From Bacteroidales bacterium (GTDB taxonomy: Bacteria > Bacteroidota > Bacteroidia > Bacteroidales > JALTDM01): a DNA stretch of 13,753 bases. The notes beneath the pieces were generated by a model. The model did not search any database. It was not told the DNA's origin and worked only from the letters and a program-made list of their open reading frames with translations. Positions 1-8,125 of the stretch are shown piece by piece. Every line of letters starts with the position of its first letter. Within the stretch, counting starts at the first letter, position 1. The stretch is taken from NCBI GenBank assembly GCA_027073875.1, contig JALTEO010000013.1:1-13753 (forward strand), in the 5' to 3' direction. The position numbers and the translations under genes are program-made.

Positions 1-1311
1 TATGATTATTTATGGTCCACAGGAGATACTACAAGCACGGCCGATTCCTTGTCAGAAGGAACTTATACGGTAACATTATCTACTGACTGGGGTTGTGCTT
101 ATTCCGATTCTGTTAATGTAACTCATTATCCTTCGTTAACAACATATTTAGATGAAGATACCGTTGTGTTAGATTGTATGACAGATACAAATGGCGTTGA
201 CATTGTAACACCTGTCAATGGTGTGGACTCGGGCTATACTTATAAATGGGATACAGGTATTTTAGATTCTATGGTTACCAATTTAGATACAGGTATTCAC
301 TATGTAACGGTTACAGATTATTGCGGAAGTGTTGTAGATTCTGTAATTGTTACTAATAAAACGCCATTATCTATTACTACAGCAATGGTTCAAGAAGTAA
401 CTTGCCCATCCGATTCTGATGGTGTGGCTCAGGTAACAACGAGTGATGGTATTCGACCGTTTTCGTATGCTTGGACAAATTCTTCAGATACCGATTCATT
501 AGCATCCGATTTGCCGGTAGGAATGATATATGTTAGTGTAACCGATCAATGTGGAACGGTTGTGGACTCTGTAGCTATGACAAATAAAACGCCATTGAGT
601 ATTACATACAAAACAACAGATGTAAATTGTTATGGTGATTCTACGGGGAAAATATTAATAATAGCTTCCGATGGTGTTACACCTTATAATTATAATTGGA
701 GTAACGATACAACTGTTCATGATTCTGTTGCTACCGGATTGGCGGCAGGAACCTATCTCGTTACAATAACTGATGCTTGTGGTTCTATAGATACTACTAT
801 TTTACTGACACAAAATGATAAAATTTCATTCTTGGCGGATATCACAAATGCATCAACTAACTTAAGTACTGACGGAGAAATTGATTTATCCGTCCAAGGA
901 GGTACTTCTCCTTATACATATCTATGGAGCAATAGTGCTGTTACTGAAGACCTGACAGCTTTATCATATGGCGTTTATTCAGTTACTGTAACAGACATAA
1001 ATGGGTGTGCTGCCACAGATACAATGAAAGTTGAACCCAATGGTTACAAAATTATTATTTACAGCTCATTTTCGCCGAATGCCGATGGGGTAAATGATTT
1101 GTGGAATATTAAAAATATTGAATATTTTCCTGATTGTAAAGTTCAGATCTTTAATGAATGGGGAAATTTGGTATTTACATCCAATGGGTATGGGACACCG
1201 TGGGATGGTACATCAAATGGTTCTGTTTTACCTGCGGGAACTTACTACTACATTATTGATTTAGGAACCGGTGATAAGCCGTTTACAGGTCCCGTAACAT
1301 TAATTAAATAA
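1..1311 (+). CDS. T9SS type B-sorted SprB-like repeat protein, 3' part (5' end outside window)
   Basis: The reading frame is open from base 1, so this is the C-terminal 436 residues of a larger protein and the true start lies upstream. It holds at least three Ig-like modules of the SprB-repeat type: each has a Cys, a run such as GDSTGKI, an aromatic-x-W strand (YNYNW, FSYAW, YTYLW) and a closing GTYLVTITD-like strand. The last 88 residues (about 1045-1308) match the gliding-motility-associated C-terminal (CHU_C/type B CTD) domain, with FSPNADGVNDLW, VQIFNEWGNLVF, WDGT and LPAGTYYYII. In this family the CTD directs export through the type IX secretion system and attachment at the cell surface. 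The product is therefore probably a secreted or surface adhesin; its ligand is unknown. It is followed 20 bp later by a PorP/SprF gene, as is usual for such cargo. Confidence 0.9.
   Translation, partial: YDYLWSTGDTTSTADSLSEGTYTVTLSTDWGCAYSDSVNVTHYPSLTTYLDEDTVVLDCMTDTNGVDIVTPVNGVDSGYTYKWDTGILDSMVTNLDTGIHYVTVTDYCGSVVDSVIVTNKTPLSITTAMVQEVTCPSDSDGVAQVTTSDGIRPFSYAWTNSSDTDSLASDLPVGMIYVSVTDQCGTVVDSVAMTNKTPLSITYKTTDVNCYGDSTGKILIIASDGVTPYNYNWSNDTTVHDSVATGLAAGTYLVTITDACGSIDTTILLTQNDKISFLADITNASTNLSTDGEIDLSVQGGTSPYTYLWSNSAVTEDLTALSYGVYSVTVTDINGCAATDTMKVEPNGYKIIIYSSFSPNADGVNDLWNIKNIEYFPDCKVQIFNEWGNLVFTSNGYGTPWDGTSNGSVLPAGTYYYIIDLGTGDKPFTGPVTLIK
301..606 (+). repeat. Near-identical SprB-like repeat segments (301-378 and 529-606)
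   Basis: Two 78-bp in-frame segments with a period of 228 bp (76 residues) encode 26-residue stretches that are identical at 21 positions. Both contain VTD, a Cys-Gly pair, VVDSV and the exact run TNKTPLSIT. Other modules in the same protein match far less closely, which points to a recent internal duplication or gene conversion of one module. Confidence 0.75.
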
Positions 1312-1331
1312 TAATTTGAAAATAATATATT

Positions 1332-2246
1332 ATGAAAAAGATAATTGCCTTTATCATCGTTGGTTTGTCAGTTTCATTTTTGACACAAGCACAGCAACTT
1401 AATACGATTAGCCAGTACTCACAGGATTTATATTTAATTAATCCTGCTTATGCCGGTGTTAATGAATTTATGTCTGTAACAGCAACTTACAAAAAGTTTT
1501 GGTCGGGACTGAAGGGCAGTCCGTCTTTGCAAACTTTGTCGGGACATATGGCTTTTGCTAATAATATGGGTGCCGGCGGAAAGATTTTTAACTATTCCGC
1601 AGGACCTATTTCAAAAACAGGTATTGAAGGTACTTATGCTTACAATTTGGATTTGAATGGTAATGGAATGAAACTCGCTTTTGGTTTGTCTGCACAGTTG
1701 TATCAATTTTATATGAACAAAGCGGCTCTGACGATGGAAGATCCTAACGATTATGCTGTGATATACAGTGCTGATAAAATGATTGTTCCGGATTTTAATT
1801 TTGGTACATTCTTTTACGATAGCGAGAAACATTATTATGCAGGTATCTCTATTATGCAACTAATGGGACGCAAAGTATCATTATTGAATAAAGATTATTT
1901 AGATAATAATCAAGTTAGAAATTATTATTTTACCGGTGGTTATGTTTACGAAGTCAATGATAATTTGACCCTTGAACCATCTATATTGGCTAAATTTATA
2001 GAAGCAGGATTATATCAGGTAGATATTAATGTAAATGCTACGATTAAAAAGTTAGTCAATCTCGGTGTTTCTTATCGTACAGATAATGCTATAGTTGCTA
2101 TGCTTGGTATCCGCACCGATCAATTTACATTTGGCTATGCTTATGATTATACCTTGTCTGCTATTAAGAGTTATACGGTGGGCTCACACGAAGTAATGTT
2201 TATTTATAAATTCGGCAGTAAAGGATTAAATACTAAATATAAATAA
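1332..2246 (+). CDS. PorP/SprF family type IX secretion outer-membrane protein
   Basis: The 304-residue protein begins with a signal peptide (MKK, hydrophobic core, probable cleavage after FLTQA near residue 20). The mature N-terminus contains SQYSQDLYLINPAYAG, a hallmark of the PorP/SprF family, followed by a KKFWSGLKGSP segment typical of the same family. The rest alternates short polar turns with amphipathic strands, consistent with an outer-membrane beta-barrel, and it ends with a strand (EVMFIYKFG). In Flavobacterium johnsoniae SprF is needed for secretion of SprB. Copies placed next to type B CTD cargo are thought to act as cargo-specific partners, and the upstream gene here is such a cargo. 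The 20-bp gap suggests co-transcription. Family assignment is strong; the pairing with this cargo is inferred from position. Confidence 0.9.
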   Translation: MKKIIAFIIVGLSVSFLTQAQQLNTISQYSQDLYLINPAYAGVNEFMSVTATYKKFWSGLKGSPSLQTLSGHMAFANNMGAGGKIFNYSAGPISKTGIEGTYAYNLDLNGNGMKLAFGLSAQLYQFYMNKAALTMEDPNDYAVIYSADKMIVPDFNFGTFFYDSEKHYYAGISIMQLMGRKVSLLNKDYLDNNQVRNYYFTGGYVYEVNDNLTLEPSILAKFIEAGLYQVDINVNATIKKLVNLGVSYRTDNAIVAMLGIRTDQFTFGYAYDYTLSAIKSYTVGSHEVMFIYKFGSKGLNTKYK

Positions 2247-2258
2247 TCGTTAGAAAGC

Positions 2259-2282
2259 AGAAAGGAAATTTTCTATTTTTTT
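2259..2282 (+). terminator. Weak possible terminator after the PorP/SprF gene
   Basis: A 5-bp AT-rich stem (AGAAA 2259-2263 with TTTCT 2270-2274, 6-nt loop) is followed one base later by seven T residues (2276-2282). It sits 12 bp after the stop codon. The stem is short and has little GC, so this rests mainly on the T run and position. Confidence 0.3.
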
Positions 2283-2466
2283 GTGATTCATTTATTATTT
2301 TAAACACAGATTGTTAGAACTTCTTATATGTCTGTTTTTAGATGAGATGCTATTCTATTCCATTTATTATTAGACAGATAACAGATGGAGAAGATGGTGT
2401 AGGAATAAAATTACTTTTTGTGAATAACTTCCGGTAATTCTTTTCAGGGTGTAAAAATAAATGCGG

Positions 2467-2474
2467 TATTTTTG
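2467..2474 (+). promoter_or_regulatory. Putative Bacteroidota -7 element upstream of the helicase gene
   Basis: TATTTTTG matches the Bacteroidota -7 consensus TAnnTTTG. A TTTT at 2441-2444 could be a one-mismatch -33 (TTTG), 22 bp upstream. Transcription would start near 2480, about 60 bases before the GTG start. Such a short motif occurs often by chance in AT-rich DNA. The rest of the 292-bp spacer shows no gene. Confidence 0.35.
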
Positions 2475-2538
2475 TCTTTATCAAATGCTATTTTTTGTTT
2501 GATAGAAACAGCTACAAATTAAATTTCTTAAGATAAAA

Positions 2539-4794
2539 GTGTTAGATTTTACAAAAGACTTGAATGATGCTCAATTAAAGTCTGTTACCAATTTTGAAGG
2601 ACCTTCTTTAGTTGTTGCCGGAGCCGGCTCAGGTAAAACCCGTGTGTTGACTTATCGCATTGCTTACATGATCTCCCAAGGAGTTCAGCCGGCAAAAATT
2701 ATGGGATTAACCTTTACGAATAAGGCGGCAAATGAAATGAAAGAACGGATTGCCAAACTTGTGCCCTCAAAAGGCAAACGCGTGATCTTAGGGACTTTCC
2801 ATTCTATATTTGGTAGAATTCTTCGCAACGAAGCTGAGGCAATAGGATATACGCGGGATTATACAATATATGATACGGATAATAGTAAAACGCTAATTCG
2901 GCAAATTGTAAAGGATATTCAGTTGGATAAAAAAGTGTATAAGGATATAAAAATTCTGAAACGGATTTCAGCAGCCAAAAACCGTATGATAACAGCTACA
3001 ACTTACGATTCAAATTACGATATTAAACGCAATGATGAATTTCTAAAAATACCGGAAACTTCAAGGATTTATTTGTTGTATGAGGAACGGTGTAAGAAAG
3101 CGAATGCTATGGATTTTGACGATATGTTGCTGAATACTTATTTATTGTTTAAGAAACATCCGGAAGTTGTTGCTCATTATCAGGATATTTTTGACTATTT
3201 TTTGGTAGATGAATTTCAGGATACCAATTTGGTGCAATACGAAATAATGAAATTTTTGGCAGCAAAATCAAAAAATCTATGTTGTGTGGGCGATGATGCA
3301 CAGAGTATTTATTCGTTTAGGGGGGCACAGATTACCAATATCAAAAAGTTTCACGATGATTTTAATGCCAAGATTTATCGCTTGGAACAAAATTACCGTT
3401 CTACCCAAACCATTGTGGGTGCGGCTAATACCGTAATAAAAAAGAATAAAAACCAGATACCTAAAAATCTTTTTTCCAAAAATAAACAAGGCGACAGTAT
3501 TTTATTAAAAGAACTTAGTTCAGATATGGAAGAAGCTGCCTTTGTAGCAGAAGATATTAAATTGAAGATGCTAACCAAGCATTATGAGAATAATGATTTT
3601 GCCATATTGTATCGCACCAATGCACAATCGCGGGTTTTTGAGGAGTCCTTACGACGCGAAAATATTCCTTATCGGGTGTATGGCGGATTTTCGTTTTATC
3701 AACGGGCTGAGGTCAAAGATATTTTAGCGTATCTTTCGGTAATTCTCAATCCTTACGATGAGGTTTCGCTACTACGAATTATTAATTTCCCGAAACGGGG
3801 AATTGGTGGAACAACCATTGAAAAGCTCAGGAAATTAGCCAAGCAAGAATCCAAATCTTTATGGGAAGTTATTTGGAATGTCGAGAATGAAGATGCGGGA
3901 TTATCACCATCGGTTATGCTCAGATTAAAAGATTTTTCGTCGGCACTTCAGCGTTTTATTGAGAGGAAAACAGAACTAAATGTATTTGAAATAGCCGATT
4001 CCGTAATAAAAACCTTTGGAATACTTACTTATTATAATTCTGATGAGGATTTGGTGGAAAAAAAAGAAAATGTAGAGGAGTTTCTGAATAGTATTTACGA
4101 ATTTGTATCTGAAAATGACGGCGAAGAGGAAATAGACATTTCGTTAGCGGCTTTTTTGCAGACTATTTCGTTAATAACGGATATGGATAAGCAAAAGCCG
4201 GAAGATTTGAATGCTGTGAAATTAATGACTGTTCACTCGGCAAAAGGATTGGAATTTCCTGTAGTGTATGTTGTTGGTATGGAAGATGGTTTGTTCCCAT
4301 CAGGGCTGACTTTGGAATCGCCTATAAAGTTACAGGAAGAACGACGGTTATTTTATGTAGCAATGACACGGGCAATGGAAGAGTTATCCATATCGTTTTG
4401 CCAAACGCGTTACAAATATAACCGTCATGAATATCCTGCTCCCAGTCGTTTCTTACGCGATATTGATAATCAGTTTTACGAATTTTCAGGGACAAACCCA
4501 TTGTTTCTTTCTCAAGGCACAAACAATAAGATAATGTCCGGTAATTCAGAGATTGGAAACGAAAAACCATTACCTAATTTTAAGAAAGTGTCTGAAACAA
4601 AACCGCTTCATCCTTCGGCAGAGGGAGATATTAAGGTTGGTATGCTGGTTAATCATAATAAATTCGGTAAAGGTAAGGTGCTGAATCTCGAAGGTCAATC
4701 GCCAAATACAAAAGCAATTATTTTTTTTAAAAATAGTGGTGAGAAAACTTTATTGCTTAAATTTGCGAAACTTACAATAATCAATTCCAACTAA
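2539..4794 (+). CDS. uvrD: UvrD/PcrA-type 3'-5' superfamily 1 DNA helicase
   Basis: A 751-residue ATP-dependent helicase of the UvrD/PcrA/Rep group, which unwinds DNA in repair and at stalled replication forks. The SF1A motifs are in order: Q motif (LNDAQ, near residue 8), Walker A AGAGSGKT (27-34), motif Ia TFTNKAANEM (58-67), Walker B DEFQDT (224-229), motif III GDDAQSIYSFRGA (251-263), motif IV NYRS (285-288), motif V VHSAKGLE (565-572) and motif VI YVAMTRA (606-612). The C-terminal 55 residues (VGMLVNHNKFGKGKVL) look like the Tudor-like tail of PcrA/UvrD. Length is normal for the family. The start is GTG at 2539: it lies just before the conserved Q-motif region and there is no in-frame ATG nearby, and the AT-rich leader lacks a Shine-Dalgarno sequence, as is common in this phylum. 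The 63-bp gap to the next gene shows no promoter motif, so read-through into the murA cluster is possible. Whether PcrA or UvrD is the better name cannot be settled here. Confidence 0.95.
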   Translation: MLDFTKDLNDAQLKSVTNFEGPSLVVAGAGSGKTRVLTYRIAYMISQGVQPAKIMGLTFTNKAANEMKERIAKLVPSKGKRVILGTFHSIFGRILRNEAEAIGYTRDYTIYDTDNSKTLIRQIVKDIQLDKKVYKDIKILKRISAAKNRMITATTYDSNYDIKRNDEFLKIPETSRIYLLYEERCKKANAMDFDDMLLNTYLLFKKHPEVVAHYQDIFDYFLVDEFQDTNLVQYEIMKFLAAKSKNLCCVGDDAQSIYSFRGAQITNIKKFHDDFNAKIYRLEQNYRSTQTIVGAANTVIKKNKNQIPKNLFSKNKQGDSILLKELSSDMEEAAFVAEDIKLKMLTKHYENNDFAILYRTNAQSRVFEESLRRENIPYRVYGGFSFYQRAEVKDILAYLSVILNPYDEVSLLRIINFPKRGIGGTTIEKLRKLAKQESKSLWEVIWNVENEDAGLSPSVMLRLKDFSSALQRFIERKTELNVFEIADSVIKTFGILTYYNSDEDLVEKKENVEEFLNSIYEFVSENDGEEEIDISLAAFLQTISLITDMDKQKPEDLNAVKLMTVHSAKGLEFPVVYVVGMEDGLFPSGLTLESPIKLQEERRLFYVAMTRAMEELSISFCQTRYKYNRHEYPAPSRFLRDIDNQFYEFSGTNPLFLSQGTNNKIMSGNSEIGNEKPLPNFKKVSETKPLHPSAEGDIKVGMLVNHNKFGKGKVLNLEGQSPNTKAIIFFKNSGEKTLLLKFAKLTIINSN

Positions 4795-4857
4795 ATTACT
4801 GATTGAGAGCGACAGATTGTTGTCCGGAAATTAACTTAAAAGAAATAACAAACACTT

Positions 4858-5448
4858 ATGGAATATAATACTGCACAAGAAAAATTAGTCTTACCTGAAT
4901 ACGGCAGAAATGTTCAACGACTGATTGAATTCTGTAAAACCATAAAAGACCGTGATGAACGAAATCGTTTTGCCGAATATGTTGTTTATCTGATGGGAGG
5001 CATTGCCAATAAAAATCATAGCGACCAGAAACATAAATTATGGTATCATTTTGCTATGATTGCCAATTTTGATATTGATATTGATTATCCTATTGACAAG
5101 CCGGAACCACAGGAATTAAGTGCAATACCTGAGAAAATGCCGTATCCGCAAAATAATATCTCACACCGGTATTATGGAAGAAATATTGACGGCTTAATCA
5201 AAAAAATTGTAGAGATGCCTGATGGTGAGGAAAAGGATATTTTAATCAAATTGACGGCAAATCATATGAAACGGCTGTATGTGAATTGGAATCGTCCGCA
5301 AGTTAGTGATGAGGAGATTTTTAATGATATGCGTAAGATGAGTGATAATAAAATTGTTATTCCTGACGATTTGAAATTAATGTATGTTACACCGCAGACA
5401 CCCCAAAAAGAACGCAAACGGTCAAAAAAGAAATATTCAAAAAGATAA
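4858..5448 (+). CDS. DUF4290 domain-containing protein
   Basis: A 196-residue protein whose N-terminus (MEYNTAQEKLVLPEYGRN) and following DRDERNRFA segment match what I recall of DUF4290, a family of unknown function restricted to Bacteroidota and often found just upstream of murA. There is no signal peptide and no membrane segment, so it should be cytoplasmic. The middle holds a second HRYYGRNIDGLI segment that echoes the first PEYGRNVQRLI, suggesting two related halves. The C-terminus is a strongly basic tail (QKERKRSKKKYSKR), which could bind nucleic acid or acidic surfaces; that is inference. It lies 6 bp before murA and is very probably co-transcribed with it. No catalytic motif is evident and I assign no function. 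Confidence 0.85.
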   Translation: MEYNTAQEKLVLPEYGRNVQRLIEFCKTIKDRDERNRFAEYVVYLMGGIANKNHSDQKHKLWYHFAMIANFDIDIDYPIDKPEPQELSAIPEKMPYPQNNISHRYYGRNIDGLIKKIVEMPDGEEKDILIKLTANHMKRLYVNWNRPQVSDEEIFNDMRKMSDNKIVIPDDLKLMYVTPQTPQKERKRSKKKYSKR

Positions 5449-5454
5449 CTTATT

Positions 5455-6765
5455 ATGCCTTTCTTTGAAGTTCATGGCGGACATTCCCTAAAAGGAGTCA
5501 TTAAGCCACAAGGTGCTAAGAATGAAGCACTTCAGGTTGTTTCTGCAGTTTTGCTTTCATCCGAAGAAATTATTATTAGAAATATCCCGAATATATTGGA
5601 TGTTCGAAATCTAATCGCTCTGCTTGAATTGTTGGGTGTTAAGGTTGTCCAAATTAGCGAGAATGATTTTTCTTTTGATGCACAAGCTGTAAATCTTGAA
5701 GTATTGTATTCCGATGAATTTTACCAAAAAGCGACTAAATTGCGTGGCTCTATTATGTTGGTAGGTCCACTGTTGGCTCGTTTTGGAATTGGTATTATTC
5801 CTACGCCGGGAGGAGATAAAATTGGTCGCCGCCGTTTAGATGTACATGTGGACGGTTTGCGAAAATTAGGTGCCGATTTCTCGTATGATGGCGAAAACAA
5901 ATTATATTCTTTTAAAGCAGATCATCTTGTTGGGGCTGATATGTTGCTCGAAGAAGCATCTGTTACGGGAACTGCCAATATTGTTATGGCAGCTGTACTT
6001 GCCAAAGGAAAAACGACTATTTATCATGCTGCCAGCGAGCCATATGTGCAGCAGTTGTGCCGGATGCTTAACGGCATGGGTGCAAAAATTTCAGGTATTG
6101 GTTCCAATATGTTAACTATCGAAGGTGTTGAAACACTTGGCGGAACAGAGCATCGCATTTTGCCGGATATGATTGAGATTGGTAGTTTTATCGGAATGGC
6201 AGCTATTACAAAATCAGATTTAACCATAGAGGGCGTAGATAAAAATTCGTTGGGTATTATTCCCCGTTCTTTTGAAAAGATAGGTGTTCATGTTGAATTT
6301 AATGCGGGCAATTTATATGTTCCGCTTCAAGAGCATTACGAAGTGGAGAAATTTATTGACGGTTCTATTATGACTATTTCCGATGGTATTTGGCCTGCCT
6401 TAACACCTGACCTTTTAAGTGTTTTCTTGGTTACTGCTATCCAAGGGAAAGGTACCGTATTGATTCATCAAAAAATGTTTGAGAGTCGTTTGTTCTTCGT
6501 TGATAAACTAATTGATATGGGGGCACAGATAATCTTGTGCGATCCGCACAGGGCTTCGGTTGTCGGTATCAATCGGGAATATAACTTGCGGGCAACAAAA
6601 ATGAGTTCGCCTGATATTCGTGCCGGTGTAGCCTTGTTAATTGCGGCAATGTCAGCCGATGGGATTAGTTATATTCATAATATTGAACAGATTGACAGAG
6701 GGTATGCTAATATTGAAGGTCGGTTAAATGCTGTTGGTGCCAAAATTATCAGACACGAAAGTTAG
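5455..6765 (+). CDS. murA: UDP-N-acetylglucosamine 1-carboxyvinyltransferase MurA (Asp-type active site)
   Basis: A 436-residue cytoplasmic enzyme that transfers enolpyruvate from PEP to UDP-GlcNAc, the first committed step of peptidoglycan synthesis. K22-N23 in GAKNEAL match the substrate-binding K22-N23 of E. coli MurA. The active-site loop is PGGDKIGRRRLD, with D121 (codon GAT 5815-5817) where E. coli has Cys115. The likely general base is D319 (WPALTPDLLS, equivalent to E. coli D305). R389 in SPDIRAG and R415 in IDRGYANIEGRL correspond to E. coli R371 and R397. Length is close to the family norm (about 420). Asp at the Cys position is known from naturally fosfomycin-insensitive MurA enzymes, for example in mycobacteria and chlamydiae. 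The ATG start lies 6 bp after the DUF4290 stop, in an apparent operon with DUF4290 and the HAD gene. Confidence 0.95.
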   Translation: MPFFEVHGGHSLKGVIKPQGAKNEALQVVSAVLLSSEEIIIRNIPNILDVRNLIALLELLGVKVVQISENDFSFDAQAVNLEVLYSDEFYQKATKLRGSIMLVGPLLARFGIGIIPTPGGDKIGRRRLDVHVDGLRKLGADFSYDGENKLYSFKADHLVGADMLLEEASVTGTANIVMAAVLAKGKTTIYHAASEPYVQQLCRMLNGMGAKISGIGSNMLTIEGVETLGGTEHRILPDMIEIGSFIGMAAITKSDLTIEGVDKNSLGIIPRSFEKIGVHVEFNAGNLYVPLQEHYEVEKFIDGSIMTISDGIWPALTPDLLSVFLVTAIQGKGTVLIHQKMFESRLFFVDKLIDMGAQIILCDPHRASVVGINREYNLRATKMSSPDIRAGVALLIAAMSADGISYIHNIEQIDRGYANIEGRLNAVGAKIIRHES

Positions 6766-6782
6766 AGAAAGGACTGTAAACT

Positions 6783-7238
6783 ATGTTATATCATTTGCAA
6801 CAGGGAGATATAGAAATTAATACTGTCGTCTTTGACTTAAACGGAACGGTATCGGAATATGGTGAAGTAAAACAGGAAACCATACGATGGATAGAAAATC
6901 TGAGAAAATTGGGCTTCAGTCTCATTTTACTGACATCTGACCAAAGAGGGAATGCCCAAAAAATTGCAGCGGAATTAAAAATTGATTATCATATTGCAAA
7001 GACAAGTGAAGAAAAACGAGAATTTGTCCGGAATTTAAGGAAACCGTTTTTTGCTATTGGTAATGCACGCAATGATATTCCTATGTTTCAGGAAGCAACC
7101 ATTGCTATTGCTACTTTACAATCTGAAGGTATTCATTCTGCTATCATAGAGTTTACTGCTATCTTGATACCATCTATCGCTGATGCTTTTCGTCTTATTG
7201 CTGATGAAGACGGACTTATTTCTACTATGAAGAAGTAA
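6783..7238 (+). CDS. Small soluble HAD-family hydrolase (soluble P-type-ATPase-like, COG4087 type)
   Basis: A 151-residue HAD-superfamily protein. Motif I is VVFDLNGTVSEYG, with D18 as the likely nucleophile; Asn replaces the second Asp of the common DxD, giving DLNGT, reminiscent of the DKTGT of P-type ATPases. Motif II is LLTSD with T51. K73 or K78 would supply motif III. Motif IV is IGNARNDIPMF with the ND pair at 97-98. There is no cap domain and no transmembrane segment, so it resembles the stand-alone phosphorylation domain called soluble P-type ATPase (COG4087). The family has no well-defined substrate; phosphatase activity is likely. It starts 17 bp after murA and is probably in the same operon, but a cell-wall role is only suggested by position. 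It also has the compact size of KdsC-type phosphatases, though the motifs fit COG4087 better. Confidence 0.8.
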   Translation: MLYHLQQGDIEINTVVFDLNGTVSEYGEVKQETIRWIENLRKLGFSLILLTSDQRGNAQKIAAELKIDYHIAKTSEEKREFVRNLRKPFFAIGNARNDIPMFQEATIAIATLQSEGIHSAIIEFTAILIPSIADAFRLIADEDGLISTMKK

Positions 7239-7247
7239 TTAGTTGTA

Positions 7248-7264
7248 AAAATTCCAAGAATTTT
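7248..7264. terminator. Possible bidirectional terminator between convergent genes
   Basis: A perfect 7-bp inverted repeat (AAAATTC 7248-7254, GAATTTT 7258-7264, 3-nt loop) sits in the 46-bp gap between the HAD gene and the oppositely oriented kinase gene. T-rich ends lie on either strand (TTTT on plus, TTTTT on minus). The position suits a shared terminator, but the AT-rich stem is weak. Confidence 0.4.
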
Positions 7265-7284
7265 CAGGGTTAAGCCAACCGGTA

Positions 7285-8118
7285 TTATTTTGTATGAAAT
7301 TCCAATAATTTTTTCATTGGAGACCGTTCATTTATAGTAAGTTCCAGATTATATTTCTTACAAACTTTTAGCAAAATATCGTTGAAGACATAGCCAATGG
7401 AACCGATGCTGCCAATAGCATATTGCTTGTGCGTAGTGTAGGCAATGACATGCCGTTTAAAAAATAAGTCAATACCTGCATATACCATATTGTAAATATA
7501 GGTGTGTGAAATATTCTCAGAAAGGAAAGGGGCAAATTTTGCCAAATAGCGATTAGGAAACGGTTGGTTGTAAACATTATCAAAGATAGATTCTTTATCT
7601 AAATTATAAGTGTCCTGAAATTTCTTGGAAAGAGATTCCGGCATTTCACGGTTCAAAAAATCCTTAACGAGTTGCAATCCAAAGAAAGCACCGCTACCTT
7701 CATCACCCAAGATATAGCCGAGTGCAGGAATATTTTCAATAATATCGTTACCATCATAGATGCATGAATTAGAGCCGGTTCCAAGAATAATGGCAATGCC
7801 TTTGTTGTTGCCAAAAAGTCCTCTGGCAGCACCTAACATATCATGATCTGTTTCAATAATTGCCTTTGTGAAAACGGCTGCCAAACCATTAGAAATAATA
7901 GAACAACGGTCAGGAGATGAGCAACTTGCACCGTAAAAAAACAGTTTTTCAACTTGTTGAACGGAGATGTTTCTAAAAGTTTCTTTTACAACTTCCGTTA
8001 CTTTCCGGGCGTTGACAAAAAACGGGTTTAAACCGATAGATTTTAGTGTTATCAGCTTTTCACCATCTTTTACCAGCCATTCTGTTTTTGTTGAACCGCT
8101 GTCAGCAATAATAATCAT
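7285..8118 (-). CDS. BadF/BadG/BcrA/BcrD-family ATPase, N-acetylglucosamine-kinase-like
   Basis: A 277-residue protein with the ASKHA (actin/hexokinase) fold. Phosphate motif 1 is ADSGSTKTEW (5-14). A likely catalytic Asp is D93 (or D91) in ETDHDMLGAARG. Phosphate motif 2 is ILGTGSNS (111-118), followed by LGDEGSGAFFG (137-147). The adenosine motif region is around AIGSIGSIGYVF (234-244), with a repeated GSI that looks slightly longer than the GSIAYxF form I remember. Bacteroidota proteins of this kind are usually annotated as N-acetylglucosamine kinase or BadF-type ATPase. They lack the iron-sulfur cluster cysteines of activator ATPases, so a sugar kinase is more likely; the substrate (GlcNAc, MurNAc or another hexosamine) cannot be read from sequence. 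It is second in a minus-strand pair, 7 bp after the lipoprotein gene, and probably co-transcribed. Confidence 0.85.
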   Translation of the reverse strand: MIIIADSGSTKTEWLVKDGEKLITLKSIGLNPFFVNARKVTEVVKETFRNISVQQVEKLFFYGASCSSPDRCSIISNGLAAVFTKAIIETDHDMLGAARGLFGNNKGIAIILGTGSNSCIYDGNDIIENIPALGYILGDEGSGAFFGLQLVKDFLNREMPESLSKKFQDTYNLDKESIFDNVYNQPFPNRYLAKFAPFLSENISHTYIYNMVYAGIDLFFKRHVIAYTTHKQYAIGSIGSIGYVFNDILLKVCKKYNLELTINERSPMKKLLEFHTK

Positions 8119-8125
8119 GGTAATT

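Noticed and set aside
49..51. TTG at 49 as the start of the first gene
   Set aside because: The same frame is open and repeat-like from base 1 (W and strand residues continue upstream), so the gene is cut by the window edge rather than starting here.
2489..2497. TATTTTTTG as an alternative -7 for the helicase gene
   Set aside because: It has one base too many between TA and TTTG; the exact match at 2467-2474 was preferred.
5815..5817. Sequencing error explaining Asp for Cys in MurA
   Set aside because: The change from a Cys codon (TGT) to GAT needs two substitutions, and the surrounding DKIGRRRLD loop is a coherent family variant.
7302..7320. CCAAT/ATTGG inverted repeat with a T run near the kinase 3' end
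   Set aside because: It lies inside the coding sequence for the conserved C-terminus (KKLLEFH), and the repeat arms are only 5 bp.
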